From assembly GCF_000725625.1 (NCBI RefSeq), contig NZ_KL647087.1, positions 38,848 through 77,726 of the forward strand: a stretch of DNA of 38,879 nt, given 5' to 3'. The notes under the pieces are model-generated. The model had not been told where the DNA came from and did not search any database. It was given only the letters and a program-made list of their open reading frames with translations. This DNA comes from Streptomyces sp. NRRL F-6676. GTDB lineage: Bacteria > Actinomycetota > Actinomycetes > Streptomycetales > Streptomycetaceae. A program made the position numbers and the translations under genes. Position 1 is the first letter of the stretch, and the number at the start of each line of letters is the position of its first letter. Of the stretch, positions 1-8,727 are shown one piece after another.

Positions 1-61
1 GGGCGGGGCGGGGCGGTGCGGGGTGGTGAGGTGAGGTGAGTCGGCGGGTGCGGGTTGGCGG

Positions 62-690
62 CGGCCGCTCGCGCAGTTCCCCGCGCCCCTTGGCGCCTAC
101 GGGGGTGGGTGGTTTCGGGATGTGCGCGGGTGCGGGTGGGACGTGGCTTGTCGCGCAGTTCCCCGCGCCCCTTGCGCCTATGGGGGTGGGCGGATTGGTG
201 CGTGGGCGGGTGCGAGCAGTGGTGGGCCGCTCGCGCAGTTCCCCGCGCCCCTGAAAGCAACGGCCTGCCCCTCCTCCCAAGGGGCGCGAGGGGAACGGCG
301 CGAGCAACCACAAACAACTCGCACCCGCCCACGCACTCAAATCCCCCCACCCCCGTGGGCGCTCAGGGGCGCGGGGAACGGCGCGAGTAACCACAAGCGA
401 CCCGCACCCGCCCACGTACCCGAATCCCCCCACCCCCGTAGGCGCTCAGGGGCGCGGGGAACTGCGCGAGTAACCACAAGCGACCCGCACTCGCCCGCGC
501 ACCCGAATCAACCCACCCCCGTGGGCGTTCAGGGGCGCGGGGAACGGCGCGAGCAACCACAATCGACCCGCACTCGCCCACGTACCCGAATCAACCCACC
601 CCCGTGGGCGCTCAGGGGCGCGGGGAACTGCGCGAGTAACCACAAGCGACCCGCACTCGCCCGCGCACCCGAATCCACCCACCCCGTACG
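62..690. repeat. Inverted array of ~82-bp intergenic repeats
   Basis: Eight copies of a Streptomyces-type repeat fill this gene-free stretch. The core is GGGGCGCGGGGAACTGCGCG or its complement. Three copies read in one direction (cores near 70, 152 and 232). Five read in the other (cores near 281, 366, 447, 531 and 614). Spacing is about 80-85 bp. Between cores, a conserved filler rich in CCCGCAC, CCGAATC and CACCCCCGT is repeated too, so the whole 82-bp unit has been duplicated. Open frames that cross it on both strands are by-products of the repeat and are not called as genes. The first 60 bases are G-rich low-complexity sequence. Confidence 0.9.
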
Positions 691-718
691 CGTCGAGCGG
701 GACCGTATGTGACGGTGG

Positions 719-1483
719 TCACAAGGTGTCGTCCACGTGGGGGGCGAGCCATGTGGGGACGCCGCCCAGGAGGCGGAACAGGCGGCCCGCTTCCGCGCGG
801 AGACGCCCTGCCTCCGGTTCCGTCTCCGCGTCCGCGAGGGACACCAGCGCCGGCGCCGTACCGACGAGGAACCCCAGTTCCTCCCGGATCCGCAGCGACT
901 CGGCGAAGCCGTGCCGCGCCTCCGCCAACTCGCCCTCCCGCAGGGCGAGTCCGGCCAGGTGCCGCCAGGTGGAGGAGAGCAGCAGCGGGTCGCCGTGGGC
1001 GACCGCACCCGCGTGCGCCCGCCGGTACGCCGCCTTCGCCGCCTGCGGGGAACGCGTGATGTTCTCGGCGAGCAGCCCCCGCCGGAAGTCCAGCTGCGCC
1101 CGCGCCACCGCCCCCGGCGCGATCAGCGCCGCCGCCCGCCCGAACGCGGACCGCGCCTCGTCCGCCCGGTCCCGCACCCGCAGCAGCGTCGCCGCGTACG
1201 CGAGCTGCCCGCGCTCGCACGCCGCGGCGCCCCGCTCCTCGTCGGTGTGGGCCAGCGCCTCGGCCGTACGCAGCGCGTCCTCGGCCTCGTCCCAGCCCTG
1301 CTCGGCGTAGAGGCAGCGCTCCACCAGCAGCGAGACGCGCTGCAACGCGGCCGGTGCGGTGCGCGGTTCGAGCAGCGCCGCCGCGTCGGCCCAGCAGGCA
1401 CGGGAGCGCAGCCGCCATATCGCGGTCTGGAGTGGATCGTCACCTGCGGTCGTTCCGGTACCAGACATGGCGGTGAGCGCCAC
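719..1483 (-). CDS. TPR-like helical repeat protein
   Basis: A protein of about 254 residues made of Ala/Leu/Arg-rich helix pairs. Segments such as LLVERCLYAEQGWDEAEDAL and RHLAGLALREGELAEARHG have the TPR spacing of small and large residues, so a protein-binding scaffold or a fragment like the helical part of LAL/AfsR regulators is likely. No catalytic motif or DNA-binding domain is seen. The start chosen is GTG at 1483, because GGGGAGGG lies five bases upstream; the ATG at 1468 has no ribosome site. It follows the PucR gene on the same strand after 209 bp, in which GTGAA-GGAT-TTCAC (1566-1579) is a small dyad that could be an operator. The role is unknown. Confidence 0.75.
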   Translation of the reverse strand: MALTAMSGTGTTAGDDPLQTAIWRLRSRACWADAAALLEPRTAPAALQRVSLLVERCLYAEQGWDEAEDALRTAEALAHTDEERGAAACERGQLAYAATLLRVRDRADEARSAFGRAAALIAPGAVARAQLDFRRGLLAENITRSPQAAKAAYRRAHAGAVAHGDPLLLSSTWRHLAGLALREGELAEARHGFAESLRIREELGFLVGTAPALVSLADAETEPEAGRLRAEAGRLFRLLGGVPTWLAPHVDDTL

Positions 1484-1692
1484 ATTGCCCTCCCCGAGCG
1501 CGCCGTCGAGCTGTTGAGTGGTGGCGGCATTCCAGCACCAATGACGGAGCCCGGGAAGGGGCTGGGTGAAGGATTTCACAAAGTCATGGCCACCGGCCGC
1601 GCCGTCCCGGGCGCCGGTGCCCCGCCGCGCGCGCCCCCGCGCCGGACCGGCGCGCGCCCCCCGCGCCGCCCCGCACCCGCCCCGCTCCTCCC

Positions 1693-3393
1693 TCAGCTCA
1701 TCCGCAGCGCCAGGAAGAAGTCCAGCTTGTCCTCCAGGCGGGACAGGTCCCGTCCGGTGAGCTGTTCGATGCGGCCCACCCGGTAACGGAGTGTGTTGAC
1801 GTGCAGGTGGAGACGGGTGGCGCAGCGGGTCCAGGAGCCGTCGGAGTCGAGGAACGCCTCCAGGGTCGGTATCAGCTCGGCGCGGTGCCGGCGGTCGTAC
1901 TCGCGCAGCGGGTCGAGCAGCCTTGCGGTGAACGCCCGGCGCACGTCGTCCGGTACGAACGGCAGCAGCAGGACGTGCGAGGCGAGTTCGTGGTGGCCGG
2001 CCGCGCAGACCCGGCCCTGCCGCGCGGCGGCGACCCGGCGGGCGTGCCGCGCCTCCTCCAGCGCCCCGCGCAGCCCCTCCGCCGAGTGCACCGGCGCGCT
2101 GACGCCCAGCGTGAGCCGCCCGTCGCCGTCGAGCCCGGCGGTGAGCGGTTCCCGTACGGCGTTCAGCAGCGTGTCGGCGAGGAGGCCCGACTCGGAGCCG
2201 TCGTGCTCGGCGGAGACGGCCGGGAGCGGCACCAGGGCGATGGCCTCCTCTCCCGTGTGGGCGACCGCGATCCGGTCGGCGGGCTCGGGTCCGGTGGCCG
2301 ACGGGTCGACCAGGATCTCTTCGAGCAGTGCCTGCGCCGCCGGTCCGCCCGCACCACCGGTCCCGTCCCCGCCGTCCTCCCACTCGACCCGGGCGACGAC
2401 CACCTGCCAGTGCGGGGCCGCGCCGAGGCCGGGCAGCAGAACCGGCGCGGCGACCCGCAGCCGGGCCGCGATCTCGGCCGGCGCGGCGCCCACCTGCACC
2501 AGTTCGAGCACCTCCTGCGCCAGCCGCCGCCGTACCGTGCGCGCCGCGTCCCGGCGGTCCCGCTCCACGGCGATGAGCTGGGTCACCCCGTGCAGCAGGT
2601 CGAGCCGCTCCTCGGGCCAGTCCCCGGCGTCCGCGGCCACCGCGAGCAGCCAGCCGGAGAGCAGCGCCCCGCGCGTGTCGCCCGACGGCACGCTCCCGCG
2701 CGCGTCGCCGGGCTCCCGGGGCGGGCGGCCGGCGCCCACCGGGAAGAGGGAGTACGGCGTCTCGTCCACCGTCACCCGGTACGGCGCCCGCCGCCCCGCG
2801 CGCGACGCCGCCAGGTGCTCGGCGGCCAGCCGCGCGCACACCTCGGGCGGCAGCGCGTCGCCGCGCCCGGCGACGATGCGGCCGGTGGGGGAGAGCACCC
2901 AGGCGCGCAGGTCCAGGTCGGTGCCGAGCAGGTCGAGGACGACGTCGGGGCCGCCGCCGGCCGGTCCGGAGGTCATCATCCGCCGGTGCCGGTCGACCAC
3001 CGCCGCCAGATCGCCCGCCCGTTCGCCCGACACCTGCCGTACGACGTACTCGGTGACCGTCGCGAACGCCACCGACTCGTCCACGGCGAGCAGCGGCAGC
3101 CGGTGCCGGGCGCACGCGGCGACCAGGTCCTCCGGTACCCCGCTCAGCTCCGCGTCGCCGACCGCGAGCGCGGCGACCCCGGCGGCCACCAGGATCCGCA
3201 CGAACGGCTCCGAGTCGGCCGGGCCGTGCCGCCAGGCCAGCCCCGTCAGGACCAGTTCCCCGCCCGAGAGATAGCGGCCGGGGTCGGTCAGATCGGTGGT
3301 CATCACCCCGCGCACCGTGCGGTCCAGCTCGTCCGCGCCGCCCAGCAGCCGCAGGCCCAGCGCATCGGTCTCCAGCAGTGCGCGCAGCCGCAT
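1693..3393 (-). CDS. PucR family transcriptional regulator
   Basis: A regulator of about 566 residues with PucR architecture. The N-terminal PucR domain (about residues 5-130) contains ALGLRLLGGADELDRTVRG and MTTDLTDPGRYLSGGELVLT. A central CdaR/GGDEF-like region follows, and the C-terminal PucR helix-turn-helix covers about 507-566, with SWTRCATRLHLHVNTLRYR and VGRIEQLTGRDL. PucR proteins control purine-degradation and related operons. This one faces away from a xanthine-dehydrogenase-type operon across a 317-bp gap, so that operon is the obvious target. ATG 3393 is chosen because homology to the family begins there; the frame stays open further upstream, but that part crosses the divergent promoter region. 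The ribosome site is weak (GACGAG). The ligand cannot be read from the sequence. Confidence 0.9.
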   Translation of the reverse strand: MRLRALLETDALGLRLLGGADELDRTVRGVMTTDLTDPGRYLSGGELVLTGLAWRHGPADSEPFVRILVAAGVAALAVGDAELSGVPEDLVAACARHRLPLLAVDESVAFATVTEYVVRQVSGERAGDLAAVVDRHRRMMTSGPAGGGPDVVLDLLGTDLDLRAWVLSPTGRIVAGRGDALPPEVCARLAAEHLAASRAGRRAPYRVTVDETPYSLFPVGAGRPPREPGDARGSVPSGDTRGALLSGWLLAVAADAGDWPEERLDLLHGVTQLIAVERDRRDAARTVRRRLAQEVLELVQVGAAPAEIAARLRVAAPVLLPGLGAAPHWQVVVARVEWEDGGDGTGGAGGPAAQALLEEILVDPSATGPEPADRIAVAHTGEEAIALVPLPAVSAEHDGSESGLLADTLLNAVREPLTAGLDGDGRLTLGVSAPVHSAEGLRGALEEARHARRVAAARQGRVCAAGHHELASHVLLLPFVPDDVRRAFTARLLDPLREYDRRHRAELIPTLEAFLDSDGSWTRCATRLHLHVNTLRYRVGRIEQLTGRDLSRLEDKLDFFLALRMS

Positions 3394-3710
3394 GTCTCGT
3401 CGCCGCCGTTCTCGTCTCTCACAGCATGTCGGAAGTCTGTTCGCAACAGGGCGATTCCGGCCGCGACGGGCCATGGCCTGGTGCGTACGGGGCTGCGGTG
3501 CGGCGTCGCGCGAGAGCGGCCGGGTTGCCGACGGCCTCCGTTCATATGAATCTACAAGATGATGGTTGTGGCCAGCGAACTCCTTCGGGTTTTCCGTGAC
3601 TGACCCCGACCCCCATGGGGCGCTGTACTGGCCGCACCCACGCGCACGGCACACCGCCCCCGGCCGGAGCCGCCGCTTCCGGCCTGGCTCGAATCGAACA
3701 GGGAGCCGGT
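3394..3710. promoter_or_regulatory. Divergent control region between pucR-like gene and Mo-hydroxylase operon
   Basis: A gene-free 317-bp stretch between two divergent start codons. It holds a perfect 10-bp palindrome, TTCATATGAA, at 3541-3550, set in the only AT-rich patch of the region (about 3541-3575), and a smaller dyad CTGTT-CGC-AACAG at 3437-3449. Either could be the PucR operator; the first is the better candidate because it lies in promoter-like sequence. No clear -35/-10 pair could be assigned with confidence. Confidence 0.5.
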
Positions 3711-4598
3711 ATGGAATTCCTGCGCCCCGCCCACTGGGACGAGGCGCTCGCCGCCAAGGCCGAGCACCCCGACGCCGTACCGCTGGCCGGCGGCACCGAC
3801 GTGATGGTGGACCTCAACTTCGGCCGCCGCCGCCCCGAACGCCTCCTCGATCTCACCCGCCTCCGCGAGCTGTACGAGTGGGAGACCGGCGCGCAGTCCG
3901 TACGCCTCGGCGCCTGCGTGCCGTACGCGACGATCATGGAGCGGCTGCGCCCCGCGCTGCCGGGCCTCGCCCTCGCCGCCCGCACGGTCGCCTCCCCGCA
4001 GATCCGCCACCGCGGCGGCGTCGGCGGCAACCTCGGCACCGCCTCCCCGGCCGGCGACGCCCACCCCGCGCTGCTCGCCGCGGGCGCCGAGGTCGAGGCC
4101 GCCTCCGTACGGGGCACCCGGCGCATCCCCGTCGACGACTTCTACACCGGCGTGAAACGCAACGCGCTCGCGCCCGACGAACTGATCCGCGCCGTCCACA
4201 TCCGCACCGCCGACGGGCCCCAGCAGTACGCCAAGGTCGGCACCCGCAACGCCATGGTGATCGCGGTGTGCGCCTTCGGGCTCGCCCTGCACCCCGCCAC
4301 CCGTACCGTCCGCACCGGCATCGGCTCGGCCGCCCCGACGCCCGTACGCGCCACGCCCGCCGAGGAGTTCCTGAACGGCGTCCTCGCGGAGGGCCGCCAC
4401 TGGGACACCGGGCGGGCCGTCGCCCCCTCGGCCGCCGGGAAGTTCGCCGCGCTGTGCGCCGCCGCCTGCGACCCCATCGACGACGTCCGCTCCACCGCCC
4501 GCTACCGCCGCCACGCGGTCGGCGTCCTGGCCCGGCGCACGCTGACCTGGGCGTGGCAGGAGTACCGCGCCACCGCCTCCGTGGAGGGAGTCGCCTGA
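3711..4598 (+). CDS. FAD-binding subunit of xanthine dehydrogenase family enzyme
   Basis: A 295-residue CoxM/XdhB-type flavin subunit, of normal length. It holds the FAD that passes electrons from the iron-sulfur clusters to the final acceptor in a cytoplasmic molybdenum hydroxylase. The two FAD-contact motifs are present: PLAGGTDVMVDLNFG near residues 24-38 and GGVGGNLGTASPAGD at 102-116. The C-terminal CO-dehydrogenase flavoprotein domain starts near residue 165. ATG 3711 has GGGAG five bases upstream; an upstream in-frame start at 3615 adds a tail without family resemblance. It is the first gene of the operon, and its stop overlaps the next start (TGATG). Confidence 0.93.
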   Translation: MEFLRPAHWDEALAAKAEHPDAVPLAGGTDVMVDLNFGRRRPERLLDLTRLRELYEWETGAQSVRLGACVPYATIMERLRPALPGLALAARTVASPQIRHRGGVGGNLGTASPAGDAHPALLAAGAEVEAASVRGTRRIPVDDFYTGVKRNALAPDELIRAVHIRTADGPQQYAKVGTRNAMVIAVCAFGLALHPATRTVRTGIGSAAPTPVRATPAEEFLNGVLAEGRHWDTGRAVAPSAAGKFAALCAAACDPIDDVRSTARYRRHAVGVLARRTLTWAWQEYRATASVEGVA

Positions 4599-5071
4599 TG
4601 CGCGTCGGTCTCACCGTCAACGGACGCCCCCGGCGGGCCGACGACGTCTGGGAGGGCGAGTCCCTCCTCCACCTGCTGCGCGAACGGCTCGGGCTGCCCG
4701 GCGCCAAGAACGCCTGCGAGCAGGGGGAGTGCGGCTCGTGCACGGTCCGGCTCGACGGCGTCCTCGTCTGCGCCTGCCTGGTCGCCGCCGGGCAGGCCGA
4801 GGGGTGCGAGGTCGTCACCGTGGAAGGGCTCGCGGACGGCGGCGAACTCGCCCCCGTGCAGCGGGCGTTCCTCGATGCCGGGGCCGTCCAGTGCGGCTTC
4901 TGCACGCCCGGGCTGCTGGTCGCCGCCGACGAACTGCTGCGGCAGCGGCCCAGCCCCGCCGACGAGGAGATCCGCGAGGCGCTGGCGGGCAACCTGTGCC
5001 GCTGCACCGGCTACGAGACGATCATGGACGCGGTCCGCCTGGCGGCCGCCCGGCGCTCCGAGGAGGCCTGA
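4598..5071 (+). CDS. [2Fe-2S] subunit of xanthine dehydrogenase family enzyme
   Basis: A 157-residue two-cluster iron-sulfur subunit (CoxS/XdhC-small type). The plant-ferredoxin cluster uses C40, C45, C48 and C60 (motif CEQGECGSC). The second, helical cluster uses C99, C102, C134 and C136 (QCGFC and LCRC). All eight ligands are present, so the electron path from the molybdenum centre to FAD should be intact. The start overlaps the stop of the FAD subunit by one base (TGATG), which points to translational coupling. Length and motif order are those of a normal family member. Confidence 0.95.
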   Translation: MRVGLTVNGRPRRADDVWEGESLLHLLRERLGLPGAKNACEQGECGSCTVRLDGVLVCACLVAAGQAEGCEVVTVEGLADGGELAPVQRAFLDAGAVQCGFCTPGLLVAADELLRQRPSPADEEIREALAGNLCRCTGYETIMDAVRLAAARRSEEA

Positions 5072-5077
5072 TCCGCG

Positions 5078-7474
5078 ATGGCGACGACCGGATCCCCGAG
5101 GGCGGCGACCAGCGCGCCCACGACGACGGCGCAGTCCACCCGTGGCGGCGTCGGCGAGTCCGTCCTCCGTCCCGACGGCATCCTCAAGGTCACCGGCGAG
5201 TTCGCCTACTCCTCCGACCTGTGGCACGAGGACATGCTCTGGGGCCGCACCCTGCGCTCCCCGGTCGCCCACGCCGAGATCGTCGCCCTCGACCCCACCG
5301 ACGCCCTCGCCGTCCCCGGCGTGCACGCCGTCCTCACCCACGACGACCTGCCCACCGCCGTCCGCCACTACGGACTGGAGATCCCCGACACCCCCGTCCT
5401 CGCCCGCGACCGCGTCCGCCACCACGGCGAACCCGTCGCGCTCGTCGCCGCCGACCACCCCGAGACCGCCCGCCGCGCGGCGGCCCTCGTCAAGGTCGTC
5501 TACCGCGAACTCCCCGTCGTCACCGACGAGTCGAGCGCGCTCGCCCCCGACGCGCCCGTCCTCCACCCCGGCCGCACCGACCCGCACGCCGCCCACGTCC
5601 CGCACCCCAACGTCCTGCACCGCCAGCCCGTCCGGCGCGGCGACGTCCCGGCGGCCCGGGAGCGTGCCGACGTGATCGTGACGGGCGAGTACGTCTTCGG
5701 CATGCAGGACCAGGCATTCCTCGGCCCCGAGTCCGGGCTCGCCGTGCCCGCCGAGGACGGCGGCGTCGACCTGTACGTCGCCACCCAGTGGCTGCACGCC
5801 GACCGGCGGCAGATCGCCCCCGTGCTCGGACTGCCCGAGGAACGGGTGCGGCTGACCCTGGCCGGGGTCGGCGGCGCCTTCGGCGGGCGCGAGGACCTGT
5901 CCATGCAGATCCACGCCTGTCTGCTGGCGCTGCGCACCGGACGCCCGGTGAAGATGGTCTACGACCGCTCCGAGTCCTTCTTCGGCCACGTCCACCGCCA
6001 CCCCGCGCGGCTGCGCTACGAGCACGGCGCCACCCGCGACGGCAGGCTGACCCACGTCAGCGCCCGGATCGTGCTCGACGGCGGCGCCTACGCGTCCACC
6101 TCCCCGGCGGTCGTCGGCAACGCGGCCTCGCTCGGGGTCGGCCCGTACGTCGTGGCCAACGTGGACGTCGAGGCGCTCGCCCTCTACACCAACAACCCGC
6201 CCTGCGGCGCGATGCGCGGCTTCGGCGCGGTGCAGGCGTGCTTCGCCTACGAGGCGCAGATGGACCGGCTGGCCGCCGAACTCGGCCTGCACCCGGTGGA
6301 GTTGCGGCAGCGCAACGCCATGGCCGAGGGCGCGGTCATGCCCACCGGGCAGCGCGTCGACTCCCCGGCGCCGGTCGCCGAACTCCTGCGCCGGGTCCGC
6401 GACCGCCCGCTGCCGCCCGCGCGCCAGTGGGAGACCACCGAGGGCGCGGACGTACGGCAGCTGCCGGGCGGCCCGTCCAACGCCACCCACGGAGAGGACG
6501 TCGTACGGGGTGTCGGCTACGCCGTCGGCATGAAGAACGTCGGCTTCTCCGAGGGCTTCGACGACCACTCCACGGCCCGGGTCCGCCTGGAGGTGACCGG
6601 CGGCGAACCCGTCGCCACGGTCCGCACCGCGATGGCCGAGGTCGGCCAGGGCGGCGTCACCGTCCACACGCAGATCGCCCGCACCGAGCTGGGCGTCGCC
6701 CGGGTGACGCTCGCACCGGCCGACACCCGGGTGGGCAGCGCCGGTTCGACCTCCGCCTCCCGGCAGACGTACGTCACCGGCGGCGCCGTACGCCACGCCT
6801 GCGCGCTGGTCCGTGAGCGGGTGTTCGAGCGGGGCCGGAACCGGTTCGGAGGCACCCGACCCGCCTGGCTCACCGAGGAGTTGCTGCTGGCGGACGGCAA
6901 GGTGGTCACCGCCGGGGGCGAGGTGCTCGCCGGGCTCGCGGACGTGCTCGGCGGGGAGGCGGTGGAGGCCGAACGCGAGTGGCGGCACCGCCCGACCGAG
7001 CCGTTCGACCCGCACACCGGGCAGGGCGACGGCCACGTCCAGTACGCGTTCGCCGCGCACCGGGCGGTGGTGGAGGTCGACACCGGACTGGGCCTGGTCA
7101 AGGTCGTCGAACTGGCCTGCGCGCAGGACGTCGGCAGGGCCGTCAACCCGCTGTCCGTCACCGGGCAGATCCAGGGCGGTACGGCGCAGGGGCTCGGCAT
7201 CGCGGTGATGGAGGAGATCGTGGTCGACCCGGAGACGGCCCGGGTGGGCAACCCGTCCTTCACGGACTATCTGATCCCGACCATCCTCGACACCCCGCCG
7301 ATCCCCGTCGACCTGCTCGAACTGGCCGACCCGCACGCCCCGTACGGGCTGCGCGGCGCGGGCGAGGCCCCTACCTTGTCCTCGACCCCGGCGATCCTGG
7401 CGGCCATCCGCGACGCGACGGGTCTGGCGCTGAACCGGGTACCGGTACGCCCGGAGCACATCGCGCTGCGGTGA
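5078..7474 (+). CDS. Molybdopterin-binding catalytic subunit of xanthine dehydrogenase family enzyme
   Basis: A 798-residue large subunit of the molybdenum hydroxylase. Visible motifs are GGAFGGRED (265-273) and MRGFGAVQACF (from 379), which contact the pterin cofactor, GQGGVT (523-528), and GAGEAP with the likely catalytic Glu763. The N-terminal a/b hammerhead domain starts near SVLRPDGILKVTGEFAYS. The first ~27 residues are Ala/Thr/Ser-rich and probably disordered. ATG 5078 follows GAGGAGG by 11 bases. Together with the two small subunits and XdhC it should oxidise a purine or another N-heterocycle. The exact substrate (hypoxanthine, xanthine or other) cannot be fixed from motifs. Its stop overlaps a GTG that begins a duplicated 30-bp segment. 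Confidence 0.94.
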   Translation: MATTGSPRAATSAPTTTAQSTRGGVGESVLRPDGILKVTGEFAYSSDLWHEDMLWGRTLRSPVAHAEIVALDPTDALAVPGVHAVLTHDDLPTAVRHYGLEIPDTPVLARDRVRHHGEPVALVAADHPETARRAAALVKVVYRELPVVTDESSALAPDAPVLHPGRTDPHAAHVPHPNVLHRQPVRRGDVPAARERADVIVTGEYVFGMQDQAFLGPESGLAVPAEDGGVDLYVATQWLHADRRQIAPVLGLPEERVRLTLAGVGGAFGGREDLSMQIHACLLALRTGRPVKMVYDRSESFFGHVHRHPARLRYEHGATRDGRLTHVSARIVLDGGAYASTSPAVVGNAASLGVGPYVVANVDVEALALYTNNPPCGAMRGFGAVQACFAYEAQMDRLAAELGLHPVELRQRNAMAEGAVMPTGQRVDSPAPVAELLRRVRDRPLPPARQWETTEGADVRQLPGGPSNATHGEDVVRGVGYAVGMKNVGFSEGFDDHSTARVRLEVTGGEPVATVRTAMAEVGQGGVTVHTQIARTELGVARVTLAPADTRVGSAGSTSASRQTYVTGGAVRHACALVRERVFERGRNRFGGTRPAWLTEELLLADGKVVTAGGEVLAGLADVLGGEAVEAEREWRHRPTEPFDPHTGQGDGHVQYAFAAHRAVVEVDTGLGLVKVVELACAQDVGRAVNPLSVTGQIQGGTAQGLGIAVMEEIVVDPETARVGNPSFTDYLIPTILDTPPIPVDLLELADPHAPYGLRGAGEAPTLSSTPAILAAIRDATGLALNRVPVRPEHIALR

Positions 7475-7530
7475 ACGGCCCTGACTCGCTGGAGGAGCCG
7501 GTGAACGGCCCTGACTTGCTGGAGGAGCCC
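7471..7530 (+). repeat. Tandem duplication of a 30-bp start/RBS segment
   Basis: Two adjacent 30-bp copies, 28 of 30 bases identical. Each begins GTGAACGGCCCTGACT and ends with CTGGAGGAGCC, so a GTG start and a strong Shine-Dalgarno sequence are both duplicated. The first GTG overlaps the stop of the large subunit (GTGA). Three in-frame starts for the next gene result: 7471, 7501 and 7537. Confidence 0.9.
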
Positions 7531-7536
7531 GAGAAG

Positions 7537-8727
7537 ATGCTGGACATCGCCGAGGAACTGCACCGGTGGTTCACCGAGGGGCGCGAGATGGCGGTGGCCA
7601 CGGTCGTCACCGTCCACGGCAGCGCGCCGCGCCCGCCCGGCGCCGCCCTCGCGGTGGACTCCGCCGGCACGGTGACCGGCTCGGTCTCCGGCGGCTGCGT
7701 CGAGGGCGCGGTGTACGACCTGTGCCGGCAGGCCCTCGCCGACGGCCGCCCCGTCCGCGAGCGGTTCGGCCATGACGCCGACGACGCCTTCGCGGTCGGC
7801 CTGACCTGCGGCGGCGTCCTCGACGTGCTGGTGGTGCCGGTGCGGGCGGGGGACCCGGCCCGGGAGGTGTACGCGGCCGCCGTCGCGGCCGTCGCGGCGG
7901 GGCAACCGGTGGCCCTGGCACGGGTGGTGGGAGGCCCGGACCCGTACGCCGGCCGGACCGCAGCCCTGCTCGTCCGCCCCGACGGCACGCACACCGGCGG
8001 CCTCGGCGGCGACCCGGCCCTGGACCGCACGGTGGCGGCCGAGGCGCGCGCCTTCCTGGACGCCGGGCGGACCGGCACGGTGGAGGCGTCCCGCTGCGGG
8101 GCACCGCTCACGGTGCTGGTCGAGACGTCCGTGCCGCCGCCCCGGCTGATTATCTCCGGCGCGGTCGACTTCACCGCCGCGCTGGTCCGGGCGGGCAAGC
8201 TCCTCGGCCACCACGTCACCGTGTGCGACGCCCGCCCCGTCTTCGCGACCCCCGCCCGCTTCCCCGAGGCGGACGAGGTCGTCGTCGACTGGCCGCACCG
8301 CTACCTGGACCGCACCCCTCTCGACGCCCGCACGGCCCTGTGCGTGCTCACCCACGACGCCAAGTTCGACGTCCCCCTGCTGCGCCGCGCCCTGCGCCTC
8401 CCGCTCGCGTACGTCGGCGCGATGGGCTCCCGCCGTACGCACGAGGACCGCGTGCGCCGGCTGCGCGAGGCGGGCGTGACGGAGGCCGAACTGTCCCGCC
8501 TGCACTCCCCGATCGGCCTCGACCTGGGCGCGCGCACCCCGGAGGAGACGGCGGTCTCCATCGCGGCGGAACTGGTGGCGGTACGGAGGGGCGGCACGGG
8601 GGCGCCGCTGACGGGGGCGGACGTTCCGATCCACCGCACGGGGCCGCCCCGGGCGGGTGCGGGGGACGCGGTGGACTCGGTGGACGCGGCGGGGCCGGAG
8701 GAGGAGCGGATCGGATCGGCCGGGTGA
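7537..8727 (+). CDS. xdhC: XdhC-like molybdenum cofactor maturation factor
   Basis: A 396-residue XdhC/CoxI family protein. These proteins bind the molybdenum cofactor, promote its sulfuration and insert it into xanthine dehydrogenase; they are not part of the final enzyme. The N-terminal XdhC/CoxI domain shows VTVHGSAPRPPGAALAVD and SVSGGCVEGAVYDLC. A Rossmann-like C-terminal domain shows LIISGAVDFTAALVRAG, CDARPVFATPARFPEADEV and YVGAMGSRRTHEDRV. The last ~45 residues are Gly/Asp-rich and poorly conserved in type. ATG 7537 is preferred because family homology starts at MLDIAEELHRW and GGAGGAG lies ten bases upstream; GTG 7471 or 7501 would add 22 or 12 residues that encode a duplicated VNGPDxLEEP. 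It is the last gene of the operon. Confidence 0.9.
   Translation: MLDIAEELHRWFTEGREMAVATVVTVHGSAPRPPGAALAVDSAGTVTGSVSGGCVEGAVYDLCRQALADGRPVRERFGHDADDAFAVGLTCGGVLDVLVVPVRAGDPAREVYAAAVAAVAAGQPVALARVVGGPDPYAGRTAALLVRPDGTHTGGLGGDPALDRTVAAEARAFLDAGRTGTVEASRCGAPLTVLVETSVPPPRLIISGAVDFTAALVRAGKLLGHHVTVCDARPVFATPARFPEADEVVVDWPHRYLDRTPLDARTALCVLTHDAKFDVPLLRRALRLPLAYVGAMGSRRTHEDRVRRLREAGVTEAELSRLHSPIGLDLGARTPEETAVSIAAELVAVRRGGTGAPLTGADVPIHRTGPPRAGAGDAVDSVDAAGPEEERIGSAG

Noticed and set aside
62..690. CRISPR array
   Set aside because: The ~82-bp units are repeated as a whole with no unique spacers, change direction in the middle, and no cas genes are present.
55..1000. Several overlapping open frames with repeated 'RAVPRAP'-like peptides on both strands
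   Set aside because: They translate the 82-bp intergenic repeats; the peptides repeat because the DNA does, and there are no ribosome sites or family features.
1693..3654. Upstream start for the PucR protein near 3654
   Set aside because: The added ~87 residues have no PucR character and would cross the divergent promoter.
4502..7459. A minus-strand open frame of 985 codons opposite the Mo-hydroxylase large subunit
   Set aside because: Composition is His/Asp/Gly/Val-rich antisense of a GC-rich gene; the plus strand carries clear catalytic motifs.
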